The notes under the pieces are model-generated. The model ran no database searches. It was given only the letters and a program-made list of their open reading frames with translations, and was not told the DNA's origin. 64,000 nucleotides of DNA from Bacteroidota bacterium (GTDB taxonomy: Bacteria > Bacteroidota > Bacteroidia > Chitinophagales > Chitinophagaceae), in NCBI GenBank assembly GCA_005882315.1, contig VBAR01000006.1, positions 124,001 to 188,000 of the forward strand, given 5' to 3'. Position 1 is the first letter of the stretch, and every line of letters starts with the position of its first letter. This document shows, piece by piece, positions 52,874 to 61,711 of this stretch. A program made the position numbers and the translations under genes.

Positions 52874-55800
52874 TTATTTCTTAACCACAGTTTTACCTGG
52901 CGCTGATTCACCCAGTGGTTTGTTTTTACCAATATCAACAAGAATTGGTGCAGCAACAAAGATAGATGAGTAAGTACCGGTGATAACACCGATCAGCATT
53001 GCAAATGCAAAGCCTCTTGTAACCTCACCACCAACCAGGAACAGGATAAGGATGGTAAGGAATACAGTGAGTGATGTCATGATCGTACGGCTCAATGTAT
53101 CGTTGATTGCACGGTTGATAATTGATCCTCTTGATTCTCCTTTATAAACATGGCTGTATTCACGTATCCTGTCGAAAACGATAACGGTATCGTTCATCGA
53201 GAAACCGATAACGGTAAGAACCGCTGCGATAAAATGCTGGTCTATTTCCAATGGAAATGGAACCACGTTTTTCAGGAACGAGAATACGGCTAATGTAATA
53301 AAGACGTCGTGCAAAAGGGCTACAATTGTTCCTAATGAATAACGCCAGTCACGGAAACGTATTAATATGTATATGAAAATAACCAGTAATGCAAGCAAAG
53401 TTGCATTCACTGAATTCTTTTTAATATCATCCGCAATAGTAGGTAATACAGTTGATGAACTTTGAACCTCTGGTTTTCCATGAGCTTTTAATCCACCCAA
53501 CATTTTTTCACGTACTAATGAATCAATTTCCTGTCCGGGAGTATTGATAAGGTAGGAAGTAGTGATCTCCAGTGTCTGGTTATCGCCAACAGTTTTGATA
53601 ACAGGGTTTTCACCTTCAAATGCAAGTTTCAGTTCATCACGAATCTTCTCAACATCTACAGACTTATCAAATTTTACTTTGTATTGGCGTCCACCGCTGA
53701 ATTCAACACCTTCTTTAAATCCATTGAAATAAGAACCGATGCCAAGCAATGCTACAACGACTGAGATCATGTATGCATACTTACGGTATTCAATGAATTT
53801 GAATTTAGCATGTTTAAATACCCTGCGGCTTACGTTGGTGAAATATTCAAGATGTTTGTTCTTGCTGGTAAACCAATCTGTAACCCAACGACTCACAAGG
53901 ATACCGCAGAATAACGAGAGGACGATACCCAGCATTTGCGTAGTTGCAAAACCACGGATAGGGCCTGTTTGGAAATAAGTAAACAACAATAAAGCAGTAA
54001 GGAATGTCGTAACGTGGGCATCTATTACCGGCGGCAATGAACGTTTATAACCTTCATTGATAGCCGGGATATATCCTTTTCCCTTCGTTAATTCTTCTTT
54101 GATACGTTCATAAATAATTACGTTCGTATCAACTGCCATACCGATGGTAAGTACAAGACCGGCGATACCGGGAGCTGTTAATGTTGCGCCTAACCCTGCA
54201 AGCACACCAATAGTGAACAGCAGGTTAAGTATTAAGGCGATATTAGCGATCCATCCGGCCGTGTTATAATAAATAAGCATCAGCAGGAATATCACTATAA
54301 ATGAAATGATGAATGCCATTGAACCACCGCGGATCGCATCTTTACCCAATGTAGCACCTACTTGTTCGTCCTGAACAATTTTTGCAGGAGCTTCCAGTCT
54401 TCCGAGTTTTAAGATATTAGCAAGGTCTTTAGCTTCTTCAATGGTAAAGCTTCCGCTGATCTCTGTATTGCCACCTGATATCTTCTCTCTTGCACCCGGT
54501 GCTGAATAAACAATATTATCAACTTCAATGGCAATCGGGAAACCTGTTGTAGCATTACTGCTTCTTTCAGTAAGAGCTTCCCAGATACGCTGACCAGCAT
54601 TGTTCATTTTCAATGTTACAGTAGGCTTACCATCCAGCGGATTAAAGTCCTGTTTTGCCTCAGTAACTACATCACCCTGCATAGCAGCTCTATCATTGAT
54701 AGGCTTTAGGAAATAAACAGGGAGAATTTTTTTATTTTTCGCATCAGTAGGTATCCCATAAGCTAAGATTGCGTTAGGCGGTAAATATCTTCTTAATGCT
54801 TCTGAGTTCAGGTATTCTCTTACAATAGCTGTATCGTTTACATTTACCTGGAAACCTACCAAACCTACCGTTTGATCACCTACCGGTAAAATGTATTTGA
54901 AGATGCTATTTTTATCTGCAGCAGCTGTTTGCTTCGCTGGAGTTTTACCAGTATCATTTGTTGGGGTTTTATCAAGATCCGATAGCTTGGTAACTTTTTG
55001 TGTTGTATCTACCACAGGAGCAGCCGTTACGGGCTTAGTTCCAGTTGTATCACCGGGCTTTGTAGTATCAGCTGGGTTTATACCTTTTGTAAAATTGTCA
55101 AACACAGCATCAATATTGTTTAATGATGCTGAGACAACATTCATCCTATAAGTTTCCCAGAACTGGAGATTCGCAGATGACTGCAATAACTTTCTTACTC
55201 TTTCTTTATCCTTTACTCCTGGTAATTCAACAGTGATGATTCCGCGACTCGGTTCAGGATTAATATTCGGCTGTGCTACACCAAACTGATCAATACGGCT
55301 TTTAAGGATGCGGTAAGTATTGTCAAATGCCACACCAGCTTCTGTTCTCAATACACCAATCACCTTTTCATCGTTATCGCCTACTTTTATTTGTTCTTTA
55401 CGGGCAGTTGCAAATAAACCGCTCATCTTGTCCTTGCCTGCAATACCCTGGTAAGCATCTTTAAAAAGTGTGATGAAATTTGCAGAACTATTTTTTTTCA
55501 AATTAGTAGCACTATCAAGTGCTTTAAGAAACTGTGGATCTTTTGAACCACTGGCCAATGATTTCAGCATCCCAGTCATTTCCACTTCCATGGTCACACT
55601 CATACCGCCTTGCAGATCGAGACCGAGGTTCAGTTCCTCTTCTTTTGCTTTTTGGTAGGATACTGGACCATTGATTCCATAGGAAACAGTTTTTGTTTTT
55701 GTGCTGTCGAGTAATCTTTTCAAACGATTGTCATAATACTCTTTCGCTACTGCACTGTAATCGTCAATTTTCTGACTTCTTGTTTCAGGAAAAGCAGCAT

Positions 55801-55930
55801 GAACATTGTTCAACGCAATATTTTCCATTTTCTTTTCATGGTTGCGGACAAACCAGGTAAAAGACAGTTGGTAGAGGGAGTAAATGATCAGTAGAATGGT
55901 AAAGAATCTGACCAAGCCTTTCAGTTGCAT
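52874..55930 (-). CDS. secDF: Fused protein translocase subunit SecDF
   Basis: The proton-driven accessory motor of the Sec channel, with SecD and SecF fused in one 1018-residue chain, the normal Bacteroidota form. A short N-terminal helix (about 5-25) is followed by a large periplasmic P1 region. It contains LGLDLQGGMSVTMEVEMT and ends with a Thr/Lys/Pro-rich insert of about 60 residues around 300. SecD helices follow, with the family GLVLTIGMAVDTNVIIYERIKEEL. SecF begins near residue 700 (YAYMISVVVALLGIGSYF), has VEFSGG, and ends with SMNDTVIVFDRIRE. Confidence 0.95.
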   Translation of the reverse strand: MQLKGLVRFFTILLIIYSLYQLSFTWFVRNHEKKMENIALNNVHAAFPETRSQKIDDYSAVAKEYYDNRLKRLLDSTKTKTVSYGINGPVSYQKAKEEELNLGLDLQGGMSVTMEVEMTGMLKSLASGSKDPQFLKALDSATNLKKNSSANFITLFKDAYQGIAGKDKMSGLFATARKEQIKVGDNDEKVIGVLRTEAGVAFDNTYRILKSRIDQFGVAQPNINPEPSRGIITVELPGVKDKERVRKLLQSSANLQFWETYRMNVVSASLNNIDAVFDNFTKGINPADTTKPGDTTGTKPVTAAPVVDTTQKVTKLSDLDKTPTNDTGKTPAKQTAAADKNSIFKYILPVGDQTVGLVGFQVNVNDTAIVREYLNSEALRRYLPPNAILAYGIPTDAKNKKILPVYFLKPINDRAAMQGDVVTEAKQDFNPLDGKPTVTLKMNNAGQRIWEALTERSSNATTGFPIAIEVDNIVYSAPGAREKISGGNTEISGSFTIEEAKDLANILKLGRLEAPAKIVQDEQVGATLGKDAIRGGSMAFIISFIVIFLLMLIYYNTAGWIANIALILNLLFTIGVLAGLGATLTAPGIAGLVLTIGMAVDTNVIIYERIKEELTKGKGYIPAINEGYKRSLPPVIDAHVTTFLTALLLFTYFQTGPIRGFATTQMLGIVLSLFCGILVSRWVTDWFTSKNKHLEYFTNVSRRVFKHAKFKFIEYRKYAYMISVVVALLGIGSYFNGFKEGVEFSGGRQYKVKFDKSVDVEKIRDELKLAFEGENPVIKTVGDNQTLEITTSYLINTPGQEIDSLVREKMLGGLKAHGKPEVQSSSTVLPTIADDIKKNSVNATLLALLVIFIYILIRFRDWRYSLGTIVALLHDVFITLAVFSFLKNVVPFPLEIDQHFIAAVLTVIGFSMNDTVIVFDRIREYSHVYKGESRGSIINRAINDTLSRTIMTSLTVFLTILILFLVGGEVTRGFAFAMLIGVITGTYSSIFVAAPILVDIGKNKPLGESAPGKTVVKK

Positions 55931-56001
55931 ACGTTAGGTAGTTTATTGTTAATCCATGACACCACAATCCAATAGGGTGGGGCCTGTTTTTTTAAGGAGG
56001 G

Positions 56002-56009
56002 CAAAGATA
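56002..56009 (-). promoter_or_regulatory. -7 box for secDF
   Basis: On the minus strand this reads TATCTTTG, matching TAnnTTTG, about 70 bp before the secDF start. No convincing -33 element is seen. The remaining ~240-bp gap to the aminotransferase has no other feature. Confidence 0.5.
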
Positions 56010-56156
56010 GGGGTTTCGGTGTGAAAATCAGGGGAGATTTTGGCTTGGGCTGACGAGTGGAAATTCTTTATTTACAGAGGGTTTAAGGTTATAAATGATT
56101 GACCAATTTGTGGATTCTTTTTATGCTTTGAAACAGGTGTTAGTCCTGTGCAAACG

Positions 56157-56164
56157 TACATTTG
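56157..56164 (+). promoter_or_regulatory. -7 box before the aminotransferase gene
   Basis: TACATTTG matches TAnnTTTG, 14 bp before the ATG at 56179. Confidence 0.5.
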
Positions 56165-56178
56165 CATAAAATTTTAAA

Positions 56179-57387
56179 ATGTCAGCAATAGCAGCTATGC
56201 AATTATCTTCTTTACTACAAAAATTTAATGAACCTGAAACACTTAAAATGGCCAAGCTCGGTCGTGAGTTAAGGGCACAGGGTATTGATATAATTGATCT
56301 GAGTTTGGGTGAACCCGATTTTGATACACCTCAGCATATCAAAGATGCAGCGAAGAAGGCTATTGATGATAACTGGAGCCATTATCCACCGGTTGCAGGC
56401 TATCCTGAACTGCGACAGGCTGTTTGTGATAAATTTAAACGTGATAATAATCTTGATTATAAACCAGAGAACATTGTTGTATCGACAGGCGCCAAACAAA
56501 GTTTAGCAAACGCCATTCTTGCAACAGTAGATGCAGGCGATGAAGTGATCATTCCTGCTCCATTCTGGGTTACTTATTCAGAGTTGGTAAAAATTGCAGG
56601 CGGTATTCCTGTTATTCTTCCTTCAAAACTGGAGAATGATTATAAAGTAACCGCTGCTGAAGTAGAAGAAGCAATTACAGATAGAACAAAACTGTTTCTC
56701 TTTTCTTCACCCTGCAATCCTTCGGGTTCAGTTTATAATAAAGCAGAGCTGGAAGCATTAGCAAAATTATTCAGCAACTACCCGGAGATATTTATTATCT
56801 CCGACGAAATATATGAATATATCAACTTCATAGGTGCACATGAAAGCATTGCTCAGTTTGATGAAATAAAAGAAAGAGTAATTATTGTAAACGGATTGAG
56901 TAAAGGATATGCAATGACAGGTTATCGTTTAGGATATATTGCTGCTGCGCCAATTGTAGCTAAAGGTTGCGAGAAAATACAAGGACAATTTACCAGCGGT
57001 GCTAACTCAGTTACACAAAGAGCAGGTATTGTTGCATTGACAGGCGATATGCGTCCTACAGAAGAAATGGAAAAAGAATTTGAACGTAGAAAGAAAAGAG
57101 TAATGCAACTTTTGTCTGAAGTACCGGGATGGAAATGCAGTGAACCTGCTGGCGCATTTTATGTTTTCCCTGATGTAAGTGCCTATTTTGGTAAAACTGT
57201 TAACGGGCAAACTATTGAAAATGCAGATGATCTTTGTATGTATTTATTGAATACAGCACATGTATCTACAGTTACAGGCCGTGCATTTGGTTCGCCTGAA
57301 TGTATTCGTCTTTCTTTTGCAAACAGCCTTCCGAAAATTGAAGCAGCTTATGTAAGGATAAAAGAAGCGTTGGCTAAGCTGAAATAA
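56179..57387 (+). CDS. Class I/II PLP-dependent aminotransferase (aspartate aminotransferase-like)
   Basis: A fold-type I aminotransferase of 402 residues, class I gamma-like. The substrate-binding start LSLGEPDFDTP, the family SSPCNPSGS, VDAGDEVIIPAPFWVTY and the PLP lysine in NGLSKGYAMTGYRLGY (K242) are all present. The carboxylate-binding arginine lies in CIRLSFANS near the end. Aspartate or prephenate are plausible amino donors. It is separated from secDF by divergent promoters. Confidence 0.88.
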   Translation: MSAIAAMQLSSLLQKFNEPETLKMAKLGRELRAQGIDIIDLSLGEPDFDTPQHIKDAAKKAIDDNWSHYPPVAGYPELRQAVCDKFKRDNNLDYKPENIVVSTGAKQSLANAILATVDAGDEVIIPAPFWVTYSELVKIAGGIPVILPSKLENDYKVTAAEVEEAITDRTKLFLFSSPCNPSGSVYNKAELEALAKLFSNYPEIFIISDEIYEYINFIGAHESIAQFDEIKERVIIVNGLSKGYAMTGYRLGYIAAAPIVAKGCEKIQGQFTSGANSVTQRAGIVALTGDMRPTEEMEKEFERRKKRVMQLLSEVPGWKCSEPAGAFYVFPDVSAYFGKTVNGQTIENADDLCMYLLNTAHVSTVTGRAFGSPECIRLSFANSLPKIEAAYVRIKEALAKLK

Positions 57388-57433
57388 TTTTTTATAAAAA
57401 TCATTAGTGGTAACTTTTGCCTAAATTTTATTT

Positions 57434-58249
57434 ATGCATCGGTTACCATTTTTCATGCTGGCTGTTTTTTGTTTTGCGTGTAACAATACTACCCCCAAAG
57501 AACATAGTCATAGTCTCGCTGATATGATGAAGTCGGGTAAACTCATTGACCTTTCCTACGATTTTTCTGATAAAACATTGTATTGGCCAACAGCAGCGAC
57601 TTTTCGTTTTGATACGGCCTTTGAAGGGGTTACCCCGGCTGGCTTTTATTATTCAGCTTATAATTATTGTGCAGCTGAACATGGCGGTACTCATCTCGAT
57701 GCACCAGTACATTTTGCAAAAGGTAAATGGGCTGCTGATGAAATACCGCTTGAAAATTTAGTTGGTGAAGCAGTTGTGATTGATGTGTCTGATAAAGCAT
57801 TAAAGAATGTCGATTATCTTATAACAACAGAAGATATACAAACATGGGAAAAAATAAATGGTGAAATAACTGATAATGTCATCCTGTTTTTCAGAACTGG
57901 TTATGGGGCTTTTTATCCTGATGCAAAAAAATATTTAGGTACTGATGAAAGAGGAGCAGAGGCGGTAAGCAAATTACATTTTCCGTCTATTCATCCGGAG
58001 GCAGCTGAATGGTTGGTGAAGAACAGGAAACTAAAAGCTGTAGGTATTGATGTAGCAAGTGTTGATTATGGCCAATCAAAAGATTTTAAAACTCACCAGG
58101 TTTTATATGCACAAAATATTTCAGGGTTTGAAAATGTTGCCAACATGGATAAACTGCCAGTGAAAGGAGCTTATGTGTTTGCTTTGCCAATGAAAATAAA
58201 AGGAGGCAGTGGCGGGCCTTTGCGCATCATTGCATGGGTGAAGGAGTAA
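57434..58249 (+). CDS. Cyclase-family lipoprotein (arylformamidase/kynurenine-formamidase-like)
   Basis: A 271-residue protein with a lipoprotein signal (cysteine 16, in CFACNNTT). The metal-dependent cyclase motif HGGTHLDAP (H83, H87, D89) is the signature of the kynurenine formamidase/arylformamidase superfamily, which hydrolyses amides or cyclises substrates. LFFRTGYGAF and AVGIDVASVDYG are also family-like. Being lipidated and exported, it is unlikely to act in tryptophan breakdown as the cytoplasmic enzyme does; the substrate is unknown. Confidence 0.82.
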   Translation: MHRLPFFMLAVFCFACNNTTPKEHSHSLADMMKSGKLIDLSYDFSDKTLYWPTAATFRFDTAFEGVTPAGFYYSAYNYCAAEHGGTHLDAPVHFAKGKWAADEIPLENLVGEAVVIDVSDKALKNVDYLITTEDIQTWEKINGEITDNVILFFRTGYGAFYPDAKKYLGTDERGAEAVSKLHFPSIHPEAAEWLVKNRKLKAVGIDVASVDYGQSKDFKTHQVLYAQNISGFENVANMDKLPVKGAYVFALPMKIKGGSGGPLRIIAWVKE

Positions 58250-58295
58250 GTGATTCAATCACTTTGTAAAACTATTGAAGAATGTTTCCTTTGTA

Positions 58296-58877
58296 TTAAG
58301 CTTTTTTCAAAAGGTCATGATGCAAGGATAGTACCTGTGGAACTATCAGCCTATGCTCATCATTATAAATAACAAAATCGCAGAGTTTCATTTTTATATC
58401 TTCATCTATCTGCCGGCTTATACGTTTAAGTACTTCTTCATGGGTTACATGATCACGGTCCATAACACGTTTGATGCGTAAGGCCTGTGGAGCATTTACT
58501 CCGATCACATAATCTAGTCTTTCTGAAACGCCGGCTTCAAAGATCAAAGCGGCTTCATGTATTGCATAAGGTGTTGTTTGTTGCTTCATCCATTCTTCGC
58601 CATTTTGTTTTATAGCAGGATGAGTAAGAGAATTAAGTAGTTCCAGTTTTTCAGGATCATTAAAAACAATAGAAGCAATATAAGAACGATTCAGACTTCC
58701 ATCTGTATACGAATTAATGCCAAAATTTTTAATGATTAATTCTTTCAGACCCTCATCTTCATTCATCATCTTTCTCGTTTCTATGTCAGCATAAAAAACA
58801 GGGATGCCCAGCACTTCGAATACTTGTGCTACAGTGCTTTTGCCGCTACCAATGCCACCTGTTAAACCGATTTTCAT
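58296..58877 (-). CDS. coaE: Dephospho-CoA kinase CoaE
   Basis: The last step of coenzyme A synthesis, phosphorylating the 3'-OH of dephospho-CoA. P-loop GGIGSGKST is at about residues 7-15, and the lid/CoA-binding blocks YADIETRKMM and THPAIKQ follow. The family AALIFEAGVSERLDYVIGV segment contains the base-binding residues. I use the second of two adjacent ATGs (58877). The length of 193 residues is normal. Confidence 0.95.
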   Translation of the reverse strand: MKIGLTGGIGSGKSTVAQVFEVLGIPVFYADIETRKMMNEDEGLKELIIKNFGINSYTDGSLNRSYIASIVFNDPEKLELLNSLTHPAIKQNGEEWMKQQTTPYAIHEAALIFEAGVSERLDYVIGVNAPQALRIKRVMDRDHVTHEEVLKRISRQIDEDIKMKLCDFVIYNDEHRLIVPQVLSLHHDLLKKA

Positions 58878-58910
58878 CATAGATCAAATTTCGGAAACCA
58901 AACTTCAAAT

Positions 58911-58950
58911 AAAAATTAAATCCTCATTTTTAAATGAGGATTTAATTTTT
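58911..58950. terminator. Bidirectional terminator between the FadL-like gene and coaE
   Basis: The 14-bp perfect arms TTAAATCCTCATTT and AAATGAGGATTTAA flank a two-base TT loop, with T-rich tails on both strands. It ends the FadL-like transcript, about 40 bp beyond its stop. Confidence 0.85.
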
Positions 58951-58985
58951 GCTATTATTTTTTTTGACATTGTTAAGGACAGGGG

Positions 58986-60530
58986 TTAGATCTTTATCCC
59001 AAAAGTCAATAATGCATTACCCATATTCCCTTTTATACTTGCCAGCGGAGTTAACCCGGATTGCAAGCGGTATGGTGTATGAATGTCCTTGATAAAAGTG
59101 TGTATGTAAGTAAGGTCAATAAAGAAACCTTTATTACGATACCCCAAACCACCACTTGCCTGGAACTTACTTCCTTTTTCACCTGCTAAATTTTTATAAG
59201 GATTGCCATAGTAGGCAGCGCCAAGACGTACCATTATGGTTGTAAATTTCAACTCACCACCTGCCCTGAAATTGAAAGTGCCTTTATAGGCATTGTCAAT
59301 TGCATCGTTCAAATCATCCAGATAGTTCACGATAGCTGGATTGTTTTTGTCAGCTTCCAGTTCCATAAAAGATGCTGCCTTGTAGTTGATATATTCAATG
59401 TCTGCGGTAAGAAATCCTTTTTGTTTTGTTACATCTTCAATTTCACGAAGTACATAAGATAAGCTGCCGATGATCTTATAAGGAGTTACCATATTGTACT
59501 TGAAAATAGCATTTTCATTTCCTGTGAGAAACTGCGAGGTCTGTGAATATTCACCCTGGTAGCTTTCTGTATTTGTTATTACATCTGAATTATATTTATC
59601 CGTAATTGTAAGGAGTGAAGGCGAATGAAGAGCAAGTCCTAAACGGAAATATTCAACAGGTTTGTAAATAACACCACCTCTGAAAACAATCCCTGCTCCG
59701 TTTTGAGAAAAATTCTCGGTAAAGGTGGCATAATCGAATTTATTATTGGGGTTGGCTGTTGCATCCGCTTCATCAAAAATGGATTTGCGTTCATAGTTGG
59801 TAAATACAACACCTATTGAGCCGCCAGCATAAATCTTATCATTCCAGTTGGCCGCAAGAGCCATTGTAAGTTCTGTCAAACCTCCTTTGTTGATTAATTC
59901 CTGTCTTTGTAAAAGACCAGTTCCAATTGGTGAACGGGTCTGAAACTGGTAATTGCCGGATGTGCCACCTGCAATCGTATCGATCCAGTAAGTGTTAAAA
60001 GCGAGACTGGCGCCGTACTCATAATTAGTGGCTACGACGTTTGCGTCTTTTACACCATCGTTTTGTATCTGTTCGAGGAATTTTTGTGAGTAAGAGCTTT
60101 GGTTGTTTTGCCCGAAGTATAAAACATTTGAACCAAAATTTGCAGTGCGATTAACGGCCAGGCTGAATACAGAGGAGCGTTGTCCTTTTTTGTTACTATT
60201 ACCTGATCCAAAAACAACACCGCTGGTTCCCATTCCAAAGGAATTCTTCTTTTGTTTTTCTTCTGTTCTTCCCATGAATGTTGACTTTGTATTTCCGAAA
60301 TTATATCCAGGGGTAATAACAAGGTCCCCTGTTTTATAAAAGCCCAAACCAGCCGGGTTTACATAGTTGGCAGAAATATCACCCCCCAAACTTCCCATAG
60401 CACCGCCTACGGCTTGCTGCCGGGCTGTGCCACTCTGAATACTCCATGAATAGCGAAGGGCATCAGCAGGTTCCTGTGCCATGGCACCGGTCGCTGATGC
60501 AATAAAAGCTGTTATGAAAAATCTTTTCAT
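58986..60530 (-). CDS. OmpP1/FadL-family outer-membrane transport protein
   Basis: A 514-residue outer-membrane beta-barrel for hydrophobic substrates. The signal peptide ends near ATGAMAQ. The N-terminal hatch is typical of FadL (ARQQAVGGAMGSLGGD, then ISANYVNPAGL). The barrel strands alternate, including FRLGLALHSPSLLTI, and the last strand GNMGNALLTFGIKI ends without a terminal aromatic. It lies downstream of the Ser-rich lipoprotein gene, with a repeat element in between. Confidence 0.88.
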   Translation of the reverse strand: MKRFFITAFIASATGAMAQEPADALRYSWSIQSGTARQQAVGGAMGSLGGDISANYVNPAGLGFYKTGDLVITPGYNFGNTKSTFMGRTEEKQKKNSFGMGTSGVVFGSGNSNKKGQRSSVFSLAVNRTANFGSNVLYFGQNNQSSYSQKFLEQIQNDGVKDANVVATNYEYGASLAFNTYWIDTIAGGTSGNYQFQTRSPIGTGLLQRQELINKGGLTELTMALAANWNDKIYAGGSIGVVFTNYERKSIFDEADATANPNNKFDYATFTENFSQNGAGIVFRGGVIYKPVEYFRLGLALHSPSLLTITDKYNSDVITNTESYQGEYSQTSQFLTGNENAIFKYNMVTPYKIIGSLSYVLREIEDVTKQKGFLTADIEYINYKAASFMELEADKNNPAIVNYLDDLNDAIDNAYKGTFNFRAGGELKFTTIMVRLGAAYYGNPYKNLAGEKGSKFQASGGLGYRNKGFFIDLTYIHTFIKDIHTPYRLQSGLTPLASIKGNMGNALLTFGIKI

Positions 60531-60593
60531 ATAAAGAGTTTATTATAGTTCATTGAAAATTGTTCTGATGGCTCAGTAGTATTGATGTAGTAC

Positions 60594-60695
60594 AAGAGTG
60601 CGACGCAACCGAAGTTTGATCAGGGTACTTCTGCCGGTTACATAACTATGATCGTTAAAACCATAGTGAGTAACCGGTTGCTGCACCGCACTCTT
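60594..60695 (+). repeat. Dispersed intergenic element, copy E1
   Basis: The termini AAGAGTGCG (60594-60602) and CGCACTCTT (60687-60695) are perfect inverted repeats, and inner CCGGTTAC and GTAACCGG also pair. Read on the plus strand, it aligns with the element at 61567 (opposite strand) without gaps over about 50 bases at roughly 60% identity, and in one frame with SATQPKFDQGTSAGYI against GASQQKLNQGTIAGNI. It fills most of the gap between the FadL-like and Ser-rich genes. Confidence 0.55.
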
Positions 60696-60704
60696 ATTAA
60701 TATT

Positions 60705-61427
60705 TTAAAACTTCCTCACCGGAGCAGAGCCGCCGCCACCGCCGCTACTTCCAGAGGAAGACGGTGATGATGAACTGCTGCTTGATGTTCTTGGTGAGGA
60801 ACTACTATTATTACTGCTTCCTGAAGAAGAAGAGTTGCTGCCACCACTGAAAATATCTCTCAACACACCTCCACGAGAACTACTGTTGTTATTGTTATAG
60901 CTGCTGGTGCCGGTATTTATTTTGGGATTGCCCGCTGCCGTTCTTACACCTGAACCTGAAGTTGTATAACCCTTATTACTAAGCAGGTTATTGTTATTAT
61001 TGTAAGTATTCAGATTAAATGTTCTTGGTCTGCTGGAAGCATAATTTGATTTCGGATTAACGACTACATAATTCTGAGAATAGGGATTGTAGTAATTATT
61101 CCAGTAAGTATTCGGACTCCATGGATTTCCCCAGTATGAACTATTATAATAGCTGTAACGGTAACGATCGAAATAGTACCAGTCATCCAGTTCATTCCAG
61201 CGATTACGGTTTTGAACTTTCATACGCAGGTAACGATCATCGTAATAATATTCGTCGTAACGGTATTCACGATCGTTATCGTCTTCTACACGTACATACT
61301 CATCATGGTCCACAGGGCGGGCCGGTGAGTAATAAACATCATCGGGAGTTTGACCGGTTTTGTAAGCGGTGGTACAGCTGCTAAAAGCAACTGTTGCTAA
61401 TGCCAGAAGTAAAATTGATGATTTCAT
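60705..61427 (-). CDS. Lipoprotein with Tyr/Asp-rich core and Ser/Gly-rich tail
   Basis: A 240-residue lipoprotein, signal ending in ATVAFSSC (Cys18). Residues 40-120 are rich in Tyr, Asp, Arg and Trp (DDWYYFDRYRYSYYNSSYW). Residues 135-185 have Asn runs (NTYNNNNNLL). The last 50 residues are almost pure Ser/Gly (SSSSGSSNNSSSSP, GSSGGGGGSAPVRKF). Such low-complexity tails suggest a disordered, extracellular or envelope-attached protein. I recognise no family. The gene is bracketed by the elements E1 and E2. Confidence 0.6.
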   Translation of the reverse strand: MKSSILLLALATVAFSSCTTAYKTGQTPDDVYYSPARPVDHDEYVRVEDDNDREYRYDEYYYDDRYLRMKVQNRNRWNELDDWYYFDRYRYSYYNSSYWGNPWSPNTYWNNYYNPYSQNYVVVNPKSNYASSRPRTFNLNTYNNNNNLLSNKGYTTSGSGVRTAAGNPKINTGTSSYNNNNSSSRGGVLRDIFSGGSNSSSSGSSNNSSSSPRTSSSSSSSPSSSGSSGGGGGSAPVRKF

Positions 61428-61462
61428 GGCAACTGGGTTTAAGTTTTATAAATTGAAGTTAC

Positions 61463-61470
61463 TACTTTTG
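61463..61470 (+). promoter_or_regulatory. Possible -7 box for proS
   Basis: TACTTTTG matches TAnnTTTG. It would give proS a leader of about 240 bases, in which element E2 lies. No proper -33 element is seen. Confidence 0.35.
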
Positions 61471-61566
61471 CGCAACAATTAAAGATGCGCTTTCTAACAG
61501 GCACAAAGATGTTGCCATCGGTTAAAAAATTGCGTCTCAGGCTGTTAAAGTATATCTAAAGATAGA

Positions 61567-61650
61567 TTAGTATTTAAACGAGAGTGAGGTTACTATGTTG
61601 CCGGCTATGGTTCCCTGGTTGAGCTTTTGTTGCGACGCTCCGTTCATCTT
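61567..61650 (-). repeat. Dispersed intergenic element, copy E2
   Basis: A related but shorter copy of E1 in opposite orientation. An open frame on the minus strand runs from ATG 61647 for 26 residues and ends LSFKY, reminiscent of an outer-membrane protein C-terminus, so it may be a decayed gene end rather than a true small gene. It lies in the proS leader. Confidence 0.5.
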
Positions 61651-61711
61651 TAGGTAACTCTGATCAGCAAATCATAATTCAAAAATTCCATCAAGGAGAT
61701 GGACAAACAAA

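Noticed and set aside
61485-61559. A 24-codon ORF in the proS leader that might be a leader peptide
   Set aside because: It has only one Pro codon, no terminator follows and no alternative pairing was found, so attenuation by Pro is unsupported.
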